From Rosa chinensis (taxonomy: Eukaryota; Streptophyta; Magnoliopsida; Rosales; Rosaceae): 64,000 bases of DNA. The notes under the pieces were generated by a model. It saw nothing but the letters and a program-made list of their open reading frames with translations, did not search any database and was not told where the DNA came from. The stretch covers positions 65,688,989 through 65,752,988 of the forward strand of contig NC_037094.1 in the NCBI RefSeq assembly GCF_002994745.2, in the 5' to 3' direction. The translations under genes and the position numbers were made by a program. Positions 21,381 through 32,973 of the stretch are shown here, piece after piece (positions within the stretch are counted from its first letter, which is position 1; the number at the start of each line of letters is the position of its first letter).

Positions 21381-22760
21381 ATGACAAGAATCGTTTTTCT
21401 TTCATTCATTTTGGCCACCTGGACTGTTTTGGCAAACTGTGCGCGCCCCCATGTTCAACCCTTAATTCCAGAACCAGAAGAAATAAAATCTTCAACTGCA
21501 CCATCAACCTCAGCGTCAAGCTCAGATTGCTCTAAGGTGATTTATGCGATGTCAGATTGTATCCCTTTTTTGAGTGATGGAATCAAAACCACAACGCCTG
21601 AACGTTCATGCTGCTCTGGATTTGAAACTGTGGTCAAAACTGGTCCTGATTGCGGATGTGAATTCTTCGAGAGTACTGCTAACCTGGGTATCCATTTGAA
21701 TATGACAAAGGCCATGACTCTTTCTTCGGCATGTGGGATCAATAATGCTCCCCCTCTAACTAATTGCGACGGTGAGTAATCTGGTCTATCATTTCTCACT
21801 AGTGGAATGAATTTGAACTATCTGCCAGTAAGATTGATTCTTGCATGCAAAGATTATATGATGATCATTTAATTCGTTGATGAGAAATTCTACGGTACTT
21901 ATTTGTATGTCATATATACATTTATAGATATGACAACACGTGTCGTCACTGTAGTAATGAGAGTCCTTTTTTTTTGTGTAATTTTAGTTCTATTAGAGAT
22001 AGTTACTCTATATTAACATTCTTACAATTTTCTGATAATGTTGTAAGTTGTAACTTGGTTCAGTTATATATAAATAGTGTAAAATGAATGTGGTAACTTT
22101 GTTGTCAATGTCGTAAATTTAGTTAAATTAAATTTTAATTTTGATTCAGCTAGGGTGAAATGAATATATGAAAAATATCACGATACCATAGACAAACCCT
22201 TGAACTGAGTTTACCACTTGTTTTGCAGTTCCCATGCCTCCTGGTACTGCTTTTCCTGGTAATACATGCTCTAACTATTTCTACAAATTTTACTTCGAAT
22301 TATTACCATTTTTTGTTCTTATACCCTTGAATGATCATTCATGACAAAAAAAAGGCTATTAGAATTTATGTATTATTGTAAATATAATTAAAATTGTTGC
22401 ATTTTTTGTTCGCATTATTGATTAAGAGTTTTATGTGTCATATTCTGTTCTTAAAATGTGAATGATTATACTTGTATCTGCGTTTGTAATTCACAAATTC
22501 AGCCATTTGACCTATTAGATATTGAGGAAGAGACGATTGCAAACCCTAATTACAAATTTTTGATTGCAGCCAAGTCTCCAAAATCGGGGAGTACTCCACC
22601 TCCAAAATCACATCCAAAGATCAATATAGTTCCTGCACCCTCAGTTGTCACAGCTCCAGTACAATCTCCAGTACCATCTCCAAGCTCTGGAGCTTACTCA
22701 ATATCTGCTAAACTTGCCCTTACTGCTCTTAGTATGCTTGGTGCTGCTTCATTGACGTAA
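21381..22760 (+). CDS. GPI-anchored non-specific lipid-transfer-like protein
   Basis: Predicted 203-residue secreted protein of the LTPG (lipid-transfer protein, GPI-anchored) type, which binds lipids at the plasma membrane or cell wall and is often linked to cuticle and surface lipids. Exons: 21,381-21,771, 22,229-22,258 (30 nt) and 22,570-22,760, all with GT-AG introns and continuous frame. The N-terminus MTRIVFLSFILATWTVLANC is a signal peptide. The eight-cysteine motif is present in order: C, C, CC, CGC, C, C. A Pro/Ser-rich linker follows, and the C-terminus (SGAYSISAKLALTALSMLGA and beyond) is Ser/Gly followed by a hydrophobic tail, as needed for GPI attachment. The ATG at 21,381 was chosen because the 10 codons before it contain no ATG and the signal peptide begins there. 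Family assignment is firm; the member of the family is not decided. Confidence 0.88.
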
Positions 22761-23080
22761 TGAGTTTCATCCTACACGCTAGGTTGTGATATTATTGTTG
22801 TTGATTCTTCATGTCTTATAAATTAATTTCTCATTTCTGACTACATTTTAAATGATATTCTTTTTCTTTTTTGAATTATATCACATTGATTTCTCATTGA
22901 ACTCAAGCCCGAATAGCATGTTACATACCTTTCCACTGTCATGAATAAATAGATACGAAACAGTGGTATATAAGATAGTACCACTCATTAAAAAATAATT
23001 AGTACTCACTTATTGAAGTAAGCCTATGAACTATGTAAAACTACGACATAGTAAATAGGCAAAGTTCAAAAATAAAAGAC
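22761..23080. other. 3' flank of the lipid-transfer gene
   Basis: Probable 3' UTR of the gene, including an ATTAATTTCTCATT tract, then AT-rich spacer. No further feature was recognised. Confidence 0.5.
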
Positions 23081-23329
23081 TTAAATTTTCTCCTTGCCCT
23101 TCAAGGTAGGGCTAGGGGTCTTGGTCAGATAAGCCAAACACAACTCTTGTGCATCAGTAATCTTCTTCGACTTTGGAGGATTCTTGTTCTTCCAAGAGGT
23201 CTGCCTTGATCTTTTCTTTTTTGGTACAGCCGTCTCCTTGTTAAAGTCCTCCTTTCGCACCAAAATGTTGCCTGCTGCTTCCACCATGCCAAGAGTTCGA
23301 GCAGTGAACTTGGAACTGAATTCTGGCAT
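23081..23329 (-). pseudogene. Unassigned Lys-rich reading frame next to LINE remnant
   Basis: An 82-codon minus-strand frame starting MPEFSSKFTARTLGMVEAAG, with a very basic middle (PKKKRSRQTSWKNKNPPKSK). It lies just downstream of the LINE remnant in the same orientation. It may be part of a LINE or its captured tail. I do not recognise a domain. Confidence 0.3.
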
Positions 23330-23610
23330 TTTCAGCTTCTTTATAGGGCCTCAGTGCTCATTAGTTTGTTTAGGAGCTCTGACAGTAGGACTTTTAGTTT
23401 ATTTGGGGAGGAGAATGGGGACATTGGTCTGCTCCATTTTGTTAGTCCATTTTTAATCATAGGCACCAGGGAAAGAGTATCATCTGTGATAGGGTTTAAG
23501 ATTTCTCAGGGAAAAAGTATCCCTTAGAACAACCTAAAACGAAGCTATCAAAAAGATAAGCATTAGCAGGAGACAATGGAAAAGAATAATTTCAACTAGC
23601 CATAGTAGTA

Positions 23611-24010
23611 TTAATTGTGTCCTATATTTACTATTGCATAAGCCAAGAAATTTGCTTCCCTCCAACCATAATTGATGCTAAATTGATGAAAAGATGAGGA
23701 GATGTGTTTGATATCTCGTACCAGAACTTTGATCCTCCAAGGAACTGAAATTTTGTCCTTGATACTGTTAATTAGAACTTTTGAATTTCCTTCAACTTGA
23801 ATTTTTGTGTAACCATGAGTAGTAGCTGCCATAAGCTAGCCCAGCTCTTAATGTAGTAGCTTTAATCACCAAGATATCAGTAAGTCCAAGTTGTTTAGTA
23901 TAAGTAACAGTAAGATTTCCTCTGTTATCTCATATAACAAAACCAGCTGCTCCACTGTGTTCATGACGAACTGAACCATCAAAGTTTAATTTAACAAAGT
24001 TTTTATTAGG
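23611..24010 (-). pseudogene. LINE C-terminal RNase H-like domain, broken
   Basis: The minus strand reads PPNKNFVKLNFDGSVRHEHS, then GAAGFVI, a stop, DNRGNLTVTYTKQLGL, and after a frameshift YTKIQVEGNSKVLINSIKDK and WREANFLAYAIVNIGHN. This is the RVT_3 / RNase H-like domain found at the C-terminus of plant LINE polyproteins, with NFDGS carrying the first catalytic Asp. One stop and one frameshift break it. The rest of the LINE continues at 24,780-25,100 beyond an inserted element. Confidence 0.8.
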
Positions 24011-24019
24011 AGGCTACCT

Positions 24020-24753
24020 AGAGCCGGCTTAGATGCTGTGCAAGGTGTGCGATGGAACATGGCCCCAAATTATGGGGCCCTAGATAATTCTTAGTGCTAC
24101 TATATATAATATATTTGTGCGAAAGATCGCATGAGTGTTTTGTGGTTTAGTTGGCACTAAACTTCCATCTTCAACTCAGTGATACAAGTTCAATTCACAT
24201 TGCATGTCATTTGTTTTTTTTTTTTTTTTTTTTTGGGGCCCCTTTTCCTTCCTCTATTTTCTTCTTCATCTTTTATTTTTATTTTTATTTTTGTAGATAC
24301 TACATTTATCCCTTATTCTTCTTTCATTTATTTTTGTACTACCCAAATAATTATATTTATCTTCCTTTTCCTTCGTCCTTTTTTTTTTGTTGATAATATA
24401 TTTATCCTTGATCATTCTTTCATTTATTATGTTTTTTGGATAGTATTGTATTGTATTTATCTTCGTTAATAATTCAGTTATAGTTTTGCTTGTTTTAATG
24501 GAATTTTTGTTTACAAGTTTTAGTCTTCTTTCTCTCTGTTTTTTTTTTTTTCTTTTATTTTTAAAAGAAGTGGAAAAGTAATATAAGATATATAAGAGGC
24601 CCAAAACAAAACAAGCACTAAAAAAAAATTTAATTGTATTTATATTTGTTTGTATATAACAAAAAGTTTTAGTAATATATTTATGTAAGACCGGGTAAAG
24701 AGGACCGTATTCTCAATCTCGCACAGGGCCTCTAAAACTTTTGAGACGGCTCT
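24020..24753. mobile_element. hAT-like element inserted in the LINE remnant
   Basis: The left end starts AGAGCCGGCTTAGA, and the reverse complement of the right end starts AGAGCCGTCTCAAA. The flanks GGCTACCT and TGCTACCA share six of eight positions, a decayed 8-bp duplication. Removing it rejoins the LINE frame, from the finger region to PPNKNFVKLNFDG. The inside is T-rich, with a T-run at about 24,213-24,234. No transposase was recognised. Confidence 0.6.
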
Positions 24754-24779
24754 TGCTACCATCTGATAAGCGTTTGAAC

Positions 24780-25100
24780 TTTTCTTTTGCTTAATTTGCC
24801 TTTGATGGTTGGAAATTCTCTATTGAATAGTCATTGTTGCGGCCGCACTGGATTTAAATAGGAGATTTATGCACTTGTTTAAATATTGTAACATAAGGTA
24901 AGAATTTCAGTCAGAGAGACTGAACTAGTTATTGAGGAACAATGCTTTACAGAATTTATGAAAGAATGAGGTCAATGTATAGGATTAATAGTTTGAGAAA
25001 AAAATTCCCAAATTTGCAAAGAATGACTACATTTCATGAACAAATGATCAATTGTTTCCAGATCAATAGTAGGCTTAGTGGATGGTGTTGTTCTTCATAG
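24780..25100 (-). pseudogene. LINE zinc-finger (zf-RVT) region remnant
   Basis: The minus strand reads PTIDLETIDHLFMKCSHSLQ and IWEFFSQTINPIH, matching the ET-x-x-HLF-x-x-C signature of the zf-RVT segment between reverse transcriptase and RNase H in plant LINEs. Broken by stops. It is the same element as 23,611-24,010. Confidence 0.7.
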
Positions 25101-25596
25101 CTCATGTCCTTTTGAACCAAAAGAGTTTTGCAGTATCGGGGCCTTGGGCTCTCGAGGGGAAAAAAAAAAAAAAAACGTTTGGGCTACTTGTCTGATATTG
25201 CTTTTGCGCCACACGGGAAAGCCATGCATCAAATGTTGAAAGGCAAGATGACGTGTTGGACCAAAAGGTTTTCAACACAAAACATGAAATGACCAAAGAA
25301 AACCATAGACAACATCCTCAAATTAAAGCTTTTCACGAGGGAATTGGAGAGTCCCAGTCCCCAGTCCCCAACTCCCAAAAGCTGGAAAGTGTGATATTAT
25401 CAATTTATAATTGTTTTCTTTCCATCAAATATAATGATATTTGTATTTTTAATGTGATGTTATTACAAAATACCCCTCACATCGTGACCTGAGTTTCTCT
25501 AAGGCAATGTTACACTCAAATGACTCTCAAGTCTTAACAAACACAGCTATAAAATCTAGCTCGTACTAATTTCCAAGTGTATGTCATCTTCACTAT
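25101..25596. other. Stretch without a recognised gene
   Basis: Contains an A-run at about 25,159-25,174. No coding or RNA feature could be supported. Confidence 0.5.
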
Positions 25597-26032
25597 CAGT
25601 GGCGGAGCCAGAAATTTAAGTTTACTGGGGCACAGAAAAAACAAATATCAGAACATACAAAATCATTAAGTGTAAGTTCTATATATTATAATGGTAATTA
25701 TTCTCAACGAAATTTCATATTTTGAAATCATTTCATGATATAGTCTCATCATCTGTACATGTAAAAATATCTTTCCCAATATATGAAATCAAGCAATTAT
25801 TCATAAACTCGTCACCCGTTCGAATGTGTAAATGAGTCTTCACAATGTTCATAGTAGAATCTGAAACCAAATTGTGATTCTTTGTCACTGCTACCAGATT
25901 TAATTGTAGTTGATAAGCAAACAATGCACATAAAAGACACATTTATTTTCATTCAAAATAGGAGTAGTGAGAATCAACAAAAACTACTGTGACAATATTA
26001 TTTGGAAAAGAATTGGTCGAGAATTGTTACTT

Positions 26033-26069
<37 letters not shown>

Positions 26070-26397
26070 ATTGATGTTAAAAATCTGTAAGTAAGAAGAA
26101 ATAAGAATCATTAATTTTAATTAATTCTACAATATTAGAAAATAGAAATATTATACAATATATGAGCATATTATCGAGATCAATAAGGGGAGCACCCTCC
26201 CAAAAAAGAAAAAAAGAAAGAAAAAAAAAAGGAGCACATGAAGTCGTGAAGATTTGGTCCATCAGGTGAGAATTAGTTTAAAAACATATATCAAAATCTA
26301 TCTTTAATATAATATTAGTAAATTATATGTATATATATTATTTTATTTCAGAAAACAAAAGTGAGGCACGGACCAGTAGGCCACTGCCTCGCCTCTG
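25597..26397. mobile_element. hAT-type non-autonomous element
   Basis: Starts CAGTGGCGGAGCCAG. The reverse complement of the right end is CAGAGGCGAGGCAG. It is flanked by perfect 8-bp duplications TTCACTAT (25,589-25,596 and 26,398-26,405). About 801 bp, with a TA microsatellite inside at about 26,038-26,066 and no transposase. The inverted ends are short and imperfect, but the exact 8-bp duplication supports the call. Confidence 0.7.
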
Positions 26398-26405
26398 TTC
26401 ACTAT

Positions 26406-28226
26406 GCTTGAACTTCTGGCGGAGAAGACTCCACCAAAGGAATGACATGTGGATCAATAACTGTTGCAGTTTCAAGAAGCAGCCTTCTCCTTCTTTTTCA
26501 TTACCGCTAGCTGGAGAGGAGATCTGCATTTAGTCTATGGTACCAACCTTCTTCCATCAAGAAGACCAGCCGGCTTGGCACGACTCTTAGTACGCTTCAT
26601 CAGAGCAGCAACAACTTCATAATGAAAGAAAAAGAAACAACAAAAATTTAAGTGATCGATAGGGAATTGGGGTCCCCAAAGTTTATAACAGAATGGGGGG
26701 TTTAGGCTCCTCAATTGTCTCACCCAAAAAGAAACAAAGGGTTTTGGGATTAGGTATTGGAGGGGTAGTTAGGTTAAAGCATAACTGCATAAGTAGGTAG
26801 CCAGCAAGCATAGAAAAACATTGAGGCTTCAAATTAATTAATTAGAGGTTATTTCCGGAGAATGAATTCATGAAAGCTACATATAAAACATGGACAAAGA
26901 ATATGGCCATATGAGACATTGTTTCCAGCCACAGAAGTTTACACAATTTAGGTACGGTTCTTCAAATCCTACAGATTTATGGTAGGCTGGTAGTACACTA
27001 ATTCAAGGAGACTAAACCTTCTTTCGTAGATTATGGCCGGGTGATTGAGAAATTTCTTTGAACATCTTATTAAACACAATAGTTTTTCCGTTAAAGATTA
27101 TTGAGCATACAGAGATAGAAAAAAATTGTCAACATATACCATCTTCTGCTTATTGCGGACTAGAGCAATTTTTTTCCAACACTCAAATTACTAATAGAAA
27201 AATAGTTTTGCAGCGAGCTAGAACAACAAGTTACTAGTTGCTTCTACCTCCCAAGCTTAGAACAAGAGTTACTAGTTGTTTATTCCTTTTTAGCTTTGTT
27301 GCTTCTTGCTAGTATGGATGCTAGGTTTGTGGAGGGTTTTAATATATAGTTCTATTTTGATATATATATATATATATATATTTTAGCGAAAATGCAATAG
27401 ATAATGGTAATATTTCCTTATAAATTTTAATGTTTGGAAGGCTATTGTATCTATTTTTATTTCTAAAAGCTTATAACTAAAAGAGTAAACTTTTTATTGT
27501 CGTTCATTATTTATAATCTTTGTCATTAATGAATTTTTGTTGTTTTTCGTTGAAAAATATAAATAAAACAGTACTGCAACGTTAAAAATGGGGCCATTCC
27601 TTATAATTCTCTACACCATTTTTTATTTTACTTTTGTCAAAGGAGAAAGTTTAAGTAAACATATATATAGGCATCTAGCCCTGCCTAATACAAATGGAAT
27701 TCAAGAACCATATTCCCTAGCTAGCTAATCATATTTCAAAAGAAGAGAAACTGGCATGGACCAATTTGTGGATGGCGCTACTGCTAAATATGAATTGACA
27801 GGACTAATTAGTATAAGTTTCTTTGACTTCTTGAACATATTCTAGTCCCTTTACAATCTAAGCCACGATTTGTTATTTGATACTTTGATAGTGAGTCTTT
27901 CTTGACTTCATAATTTCCATTTAATTAAACCTTTAGACAATAGGAGGGAAAGAAAGCTAAAAGAGTGAGTATAGCACGGATGGACCTAACCCCCAACCAT
28001 AACCCGCTAACACCATCCTCCAATATTAGTGTCAACATTATTCTCATAAAAGTCCATCTACATCTCTTATCTGTCAATCGTCATAATAAATGACTTGTTC
28101 ATTCATTTTTATACCCTTAAATGTATAAATGTTGAAACATACTTTATGTAGCAAGTATCACACATTTAATTCCTATCATTCTTTTTCTAATTCTTTTTTT
28201 TTTAGTAAATCACATTTCATTAATTA
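26406..28226. other. Stretch without a recognised gene
   Basis: AT-rich, with a TA microsatellite at about 27,359-27,381 and a T-run at about 28,194-28,203. A short open frame at 26,327-26,533 crosses the preceding element boundary and is not a gene. Nothing else could be supported. Confidence 0.5.
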
Positions 28227-28245
28227 AAGTCAAAACCCAGAATAA

Positions 28246-28305
28246 CGGGCGTGGGGCTGATCCTTCCAGTTAGGCTGGGTTCCAAACCCCAATTCAAAAA
28301 AAAAG
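28246..28305 (+). mobile_element. 60-bp retroposed fragment with A-tail
   Basis: The 60-bp segment ends in an A-run (nine A then G) and is flanked by a perfect 19-bp direct repeat (28,227-28,245 and 28,306-28,324). A-tail plus long exact target duplication is the hallmark of insertion by LINE machinery. The insert is too short to identify; it is probably the 3' end of a 5'-truncated LINE or SINE. Confidence 0.75.
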
Positions 28306-30429
28306 AAGTCAAAACCCAGAATAATACATACATCAAATTTAAAACTCTAAACTCAGACAGACTTAAAACTTGACAAATACTACCCATCTTTTCCAAGGCA
28401 AAATCATCTTTTACCTACTAGTCCGCCTCAACACTCAATTGTGGTACGTATTTTCTTGACAAAACTCATAGAAGAGATCCCACCAGACAATGGAACCAAG
28501 ATATTTACCAATTTCCAAAGAAATCATGATCAAAGCTTGCCGACAATTTGTGGATTAGTACAAAATAGAACAAAGTCTAGACTGTCCATGCCCAGACCTT
28601 GTTACGCCCCGATTTTTAAACAACATTAAAAATCAATATAATCCCAGAATTATACATGCATGATGGGTCACCCATCAATATAAAATACCTGAAAATTGTT
28701 TTCTTTTTAAACCAAGTACATATTGATGTCCTGAACCCATTATGTCAATACAGATTCGCATCGCAGAGTCATATATTACACAAGTTTACAAATTAAATTG
28801 CCACAACAAAATAATAAGTAAATGCTCCTCAGAGCTTACTACATAGCGGAAGTCTTAACAACAGTAAAGTCACAAAATTGGCTTCCTACCGTAAAGCTGC
28901 AACTAACAGAACTCAGCTTCATCAATGATTACCCTGACCTGCATGATTAACCCCTACATCATCAAATAGTACACCGGGTTGTCACACAACAAACCTGGTA
29001 AGCTTATGAAAGCTTGTATGAGTAAACTCAAATACAACAACCGAAACAACTCACACCAATCACAAGAAAGCCCACTCATTCCAATTAAGGAAACAACTCA
29101 CACAAACAACTCACGCAAGAAACTCATGCTTGATTTCTTTCGAAACTTCCCATCATTTTCTCATAAGGAAACACGTGTCACATCGTGACAAAATCATATT
29201 AATTGAAACCCCAACAATTAAATATGAAAACTCTTGTCCATCATAGACAATAAAAGAAAGAATATACTCAAGACTCTCTTTTAAAACTCGTACTCATGAG
29301 TCACAAGTAACCTCACTGTTACCCCCATGAGATACCTAGACGGACAGACTAGAGCTCTAACAAATTGTAACTATACCTCGGCCAAGGCCATGGTTCTAAT
29401 AACCCACCCTCGGTCACATTCGCGACCCCCGATCACCAGTGGTGACTCCGATCCTCAACCCTAAAGTCTTTGGATCCCAGGTATAAATACCAAAACATTT
29501 AAAGGAGTCTCATTGGACCCAAAATGTTACACAAATCCCAATCACCAATGGTGACCTCCCGGTACAAAGACCACAACATTAAGCAAGTCGCACTGGACCC
29601 AAAATGTTACCCGAATCTAAAAGAAAAGATTCCCCAATCCTCAACCCTTAAGTCTTTGGATCCCCAAAATGTCACACCCCAAAACAATAAAATGAACCGA
29701 TTCACAAATACTGTTTATCACAATAAAACTACCCATACATATATATTTCAAGTAAATATATAGACACACACACACACGTAGTCATTCACTCAGGAATTGC
29801 TACTAATATCAACTATAGTTTGCAGTTAAGTAAATAACTTTGAAAAGGATAAGGTAACTTCGTTCATAAATAAACATTGTGAGATTACTCACCTCAGAAT
29901 CCAGCTGCGTCTTCTATAGAGAATCGAGATAACACACTCACCAAATAACCGTCCAAGACAACTTCGTCAAGTACCTAATCATATACGGTCTCATACCAGT
30001 ACACAAAACACAAGTGACTAAAGTTTGAACCCCCGTTTGAACTAAAACTCTAAAAGTAGCGCTAGTCGAGGAGAAACTTCATCCAGGACCACCCAAAGTC
30101 TCCGGAATACTTCTACAATCGATATGACAAAACTACAAGTCGATGGAAAGGCCAGATCCTCCCGGATCGATAAAAGAGACGATCAAAAACGATTTTAACA
30201 AATTCATACGATCTCCAAAAATTACGTATTATATATCAAAATGTTTGTATCGACAAGTAGATAATATATAAAACCAGAAACTGCGCCTGACATGACCAAA
30301 AACGCTGCCAAGCGCAGCCACAGGCGGTAGCACACCGCCGCAGCCAAACTCAAATTCACAAATATCTAACCATCCAAAATGGAGTTTCTACTACAAGGAT
30401 CAACTTTAATACCTGAAGTTTTGGCCCGT

Positions 30430-30831
30430 TTAGCCCAGATCCGCCGGAATCAAGCTCACAAGCCGGAATCCACTGTTTAATTCGAGTTGATTATGCTTCG
30501 GTGCGAATCGTCCAAAACCACCACCATGGATCGAACGAGGAAGCTCCCACGAGAAGAACAAGACTGGTTTAGTGCTAGGTCGTCGCCGAAGAAGGAAAAT
30601 CTGGTCGGGTCCAATTGCACCTAGGTTCGCTTCCTCGATGCGCCGCTGTGGGTGGGAATCAGAGCAAGCCACCACCACAAGGAGGAAGGCTAGGCTGGTC
30701 TTAGTAGAACTGGATTGGCGCCGTTGTCTGAGGTTGCCGGAGTTAGGAGTTCCGACCGGGTTGGAATACAGGGTCCGAGTTGGGTCAGACGCGGGAGACG
30801 TACATTCATCCTTCCAAGTGGCTTGAACCAA
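30430..30831 (-). other. Open frame in the centre of the long inverted-repeat element
   Basis: A 133-codon minus-strand frame starting MVQATWKDECTSPASDPTRT, GC-rich compared with the arms. The other strand is also open for 84 codons over the same bases. No domain was recognised. It may be captured host sequence or simply a GC-rich stretch with few stops. Confidence 0.25.
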
Positions 30832-31534
30832 TTCGTAGCGAGGAGGAAGAATGTATCAAAAGTCCAAATTCGTGTTTCACCGATTTCTTGAGCTTTCGAG
30901 GTAAATTCCGGCCAATTGGTTTACATTCTGACTTTGTGCTAGTTGTGAAAGTTGTTGTACATGTTGAGATGAACATTTTGGCATAGATTTCATGACCCAA
31001 TTTGGGGATGGCCGGTGGCGCGTCCGACCTATTTTTGGGTGTCTGTTTTCATGGTTGTCATCTACTTGTCGATACGAGCATGTTGATATGTTATGAGGTC
31101 AAGTTGTGATCATTTGAAGCATGTTAGGTTTTCCATAATTCGATTATCTCGGTTTTCGATCCGTGAGGATCCAACCGTTGGATCGACTTGTCGTTTTGAC
31201 ATATCATAAAAGTGTTCCGGAGACCTTGGGAGGTCTCGGAGGAAGTTTTGTCTCTATTGATGAAATCTTAAGTTTTTGGTTCAAGTGCTCGGTTCGAACC
31301 GTAACCGCTTTTATTTTAATCGTGTACTAAGTTAAGACCTTATTTTACTTAGGTGCTTGATGGAGAATGTTTTGTACTTGATCTCGGTTGTGAGAGAAGA
31401 CGCAGTTGGATTTAGAGGTGAGTAAATCTCATGGAGTTCATTTATGAATGGAGTTACTTATTATTTGTTTAATTGTGAAATTGTTTTCTGGAAATAAATA
31501 TTTGTTTTAAATTATATGAACTTAATCGTCTATG

Positions 31535-31665
31535 ATTTTTTTTAAAATTATTATTATGAAAGAAGATCAAATGATGATTTCACTCCTACCCCTATGGTGA
31601 CTCGAACCCAGGACCTAGATCTTAGGTAGTGGGCACTCTAACCACTGAGCTAACACAACTTCGTC
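31535..31665 (-). mobile_element. tRNA-derived SINE, copy 2
   Basis: The minus strand has GTTAGCTCAGTGGTTAGAG and GGTTCGAGTC boxes and an A-rich tail, closely matching the copy at 20,813-20,940. It is flanked by AATCGTCTATG (31,524-31,534) and AATCGTCTTTG (31,666-31,676), an 11-bp target duplication with one mismatch. It is absent from the matching place in the left arm, so it inserted after the arms existed. Confidence 0.85.
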
Positions 31666-32973
31666 AATCGTCTTTGGTTCATAGGTAAGTTAAAATGAGG
31701 TTTTATTATAAAAATAATTTTTCTCTAGTTTTGTGATTATGGACTATAGTTGGTATTAGTAGCATTACTGAGTGAATAACTACATGTGTGTGTGTGTGTG
31801 TGTATATTTACGTGAAATATATATGTATTGGTGGAATTGTAGTGATACAAGCAATATTTGTGAGTGAGTTCATATTATTATTTTGGGGTATGACTTTTCG
31901 GGAAACAATACGTTGTGGGAAATAGTATTTTCTATTGTTTTGAAAAGTGTTTGAAGATTTAGGAGTCACATGTTGTGATTTCTCATTTTTGAGGTTTGGG
32001 TAACATTTTGGGTCCAGCGCAACTAGTTTAAATGTTTTGATCTAAGGGTCAGGTTGGCCTAAGGATCCGAGGTTGCAGGTTGTAACCTTAGTGCATGAAC
32101 ATCGGGATACCAAGCTTTTGGCCGGGTGATTGGTTAAGATTCAGTTAGAGCTCTAGTGTGTCTACCGTTGTACTATCATAGGGCATAACTTTGTGTTATA
32201 GCACTTGTGGGTATATGTTTTCGAAAGAGAGTTTCGGGTGTGTACTTTCTTTTATTATCCAGGTTGGAGCGGTGTTTCATATCGAATTGTTAGGTTAACT
32301 ATTTATATGATTTTGTCACTGAGTTGACTTTTATTGACCAGGTTGGACCGGAGTTCATATTGATTTGTTAAGTTAACATTTTATAGATGATTTTGTCACG
32401 GTGTGACTTGTGTTGTTTCTTTATTCTTTTGGGAAAAGAATATTTGGTTTTTAAGGAATCATGTTGTGTGTTTCTTTTCCTTCAGTTGAAAGGTTTTTCT
32501 CGTTATTAATGTGAGTTGTGTGGTTTTGTATTTGAGTTTACTCATACAAGCTTTCAAAAACTTACTGAGTTTGTTGTGTGGCAACCTGGTGCACTATTCA
32601 ATGGTGTAGGGGTTAGTCCTGCAGGTCAGGGTAATCGCAAGTGAAGTTGAGTTTCTATAGCAGCTGTACGGGTAGGAAGCTATTTTTGTGGTTTTACTGT
32701 TGTTAAGACTTCCGCTGTGTACGTAGTGAGCTCTGAGGAGCATTTACTTATTATTTTGTTATGCAACTTTATTCATAAACTTGTGTAATGTAATATATGA
32801 CCCTAGTAATTGAGTTTGTATTGACATGTGTGGACTCAGTTTAGTTTGTTGCTTAGTTTAAATGGAAAAAAAAAATTCTAATCATTTGGGCAAATTGTTG
32901 AGTTATTGAGTTTCAGATTTGAATTTCTTTTATTCGAAATTCAGGGTGTGACAAGGAGTGAGTATTTAAAAAT

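Larger units (their letters stand above)
28600..32953. mobile_element. 4.35-kb element with very long inverted repeats
   Basis: The outer ends are TGTTACGCCCCGATTT and, as reverse complement of the right end, TGTCACACCCTGAATTT. Similarity between the inverted arms continues inward for about 1.7-1.9 kb each, with indels. Matched landmarks include GCTCCTCAGAGCTTACTAC / GTAGTGAGCTCTGAGGAGC, the CA/TG microsatellites at 29,763 and 31,788, and the CCGGATC / GGATCC blocks at 30,165 and 31,170. The centre (about 30,300-31,000) is single copy. The arms fit a foldback or long-TIR Mutator-like element, or two copies of one repeat inserted head to head. No target duplication was found at the outer ends. 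A SINE sits in the right arm only. Confidence 0.7.

Noticed and set aside
24151..24604. Phe/Tyr-rich and Lys/Asn-rich frames on the two strands
   Set aside because: Low-complexity T-rich DNA inside the hAT-like element, without any domain.
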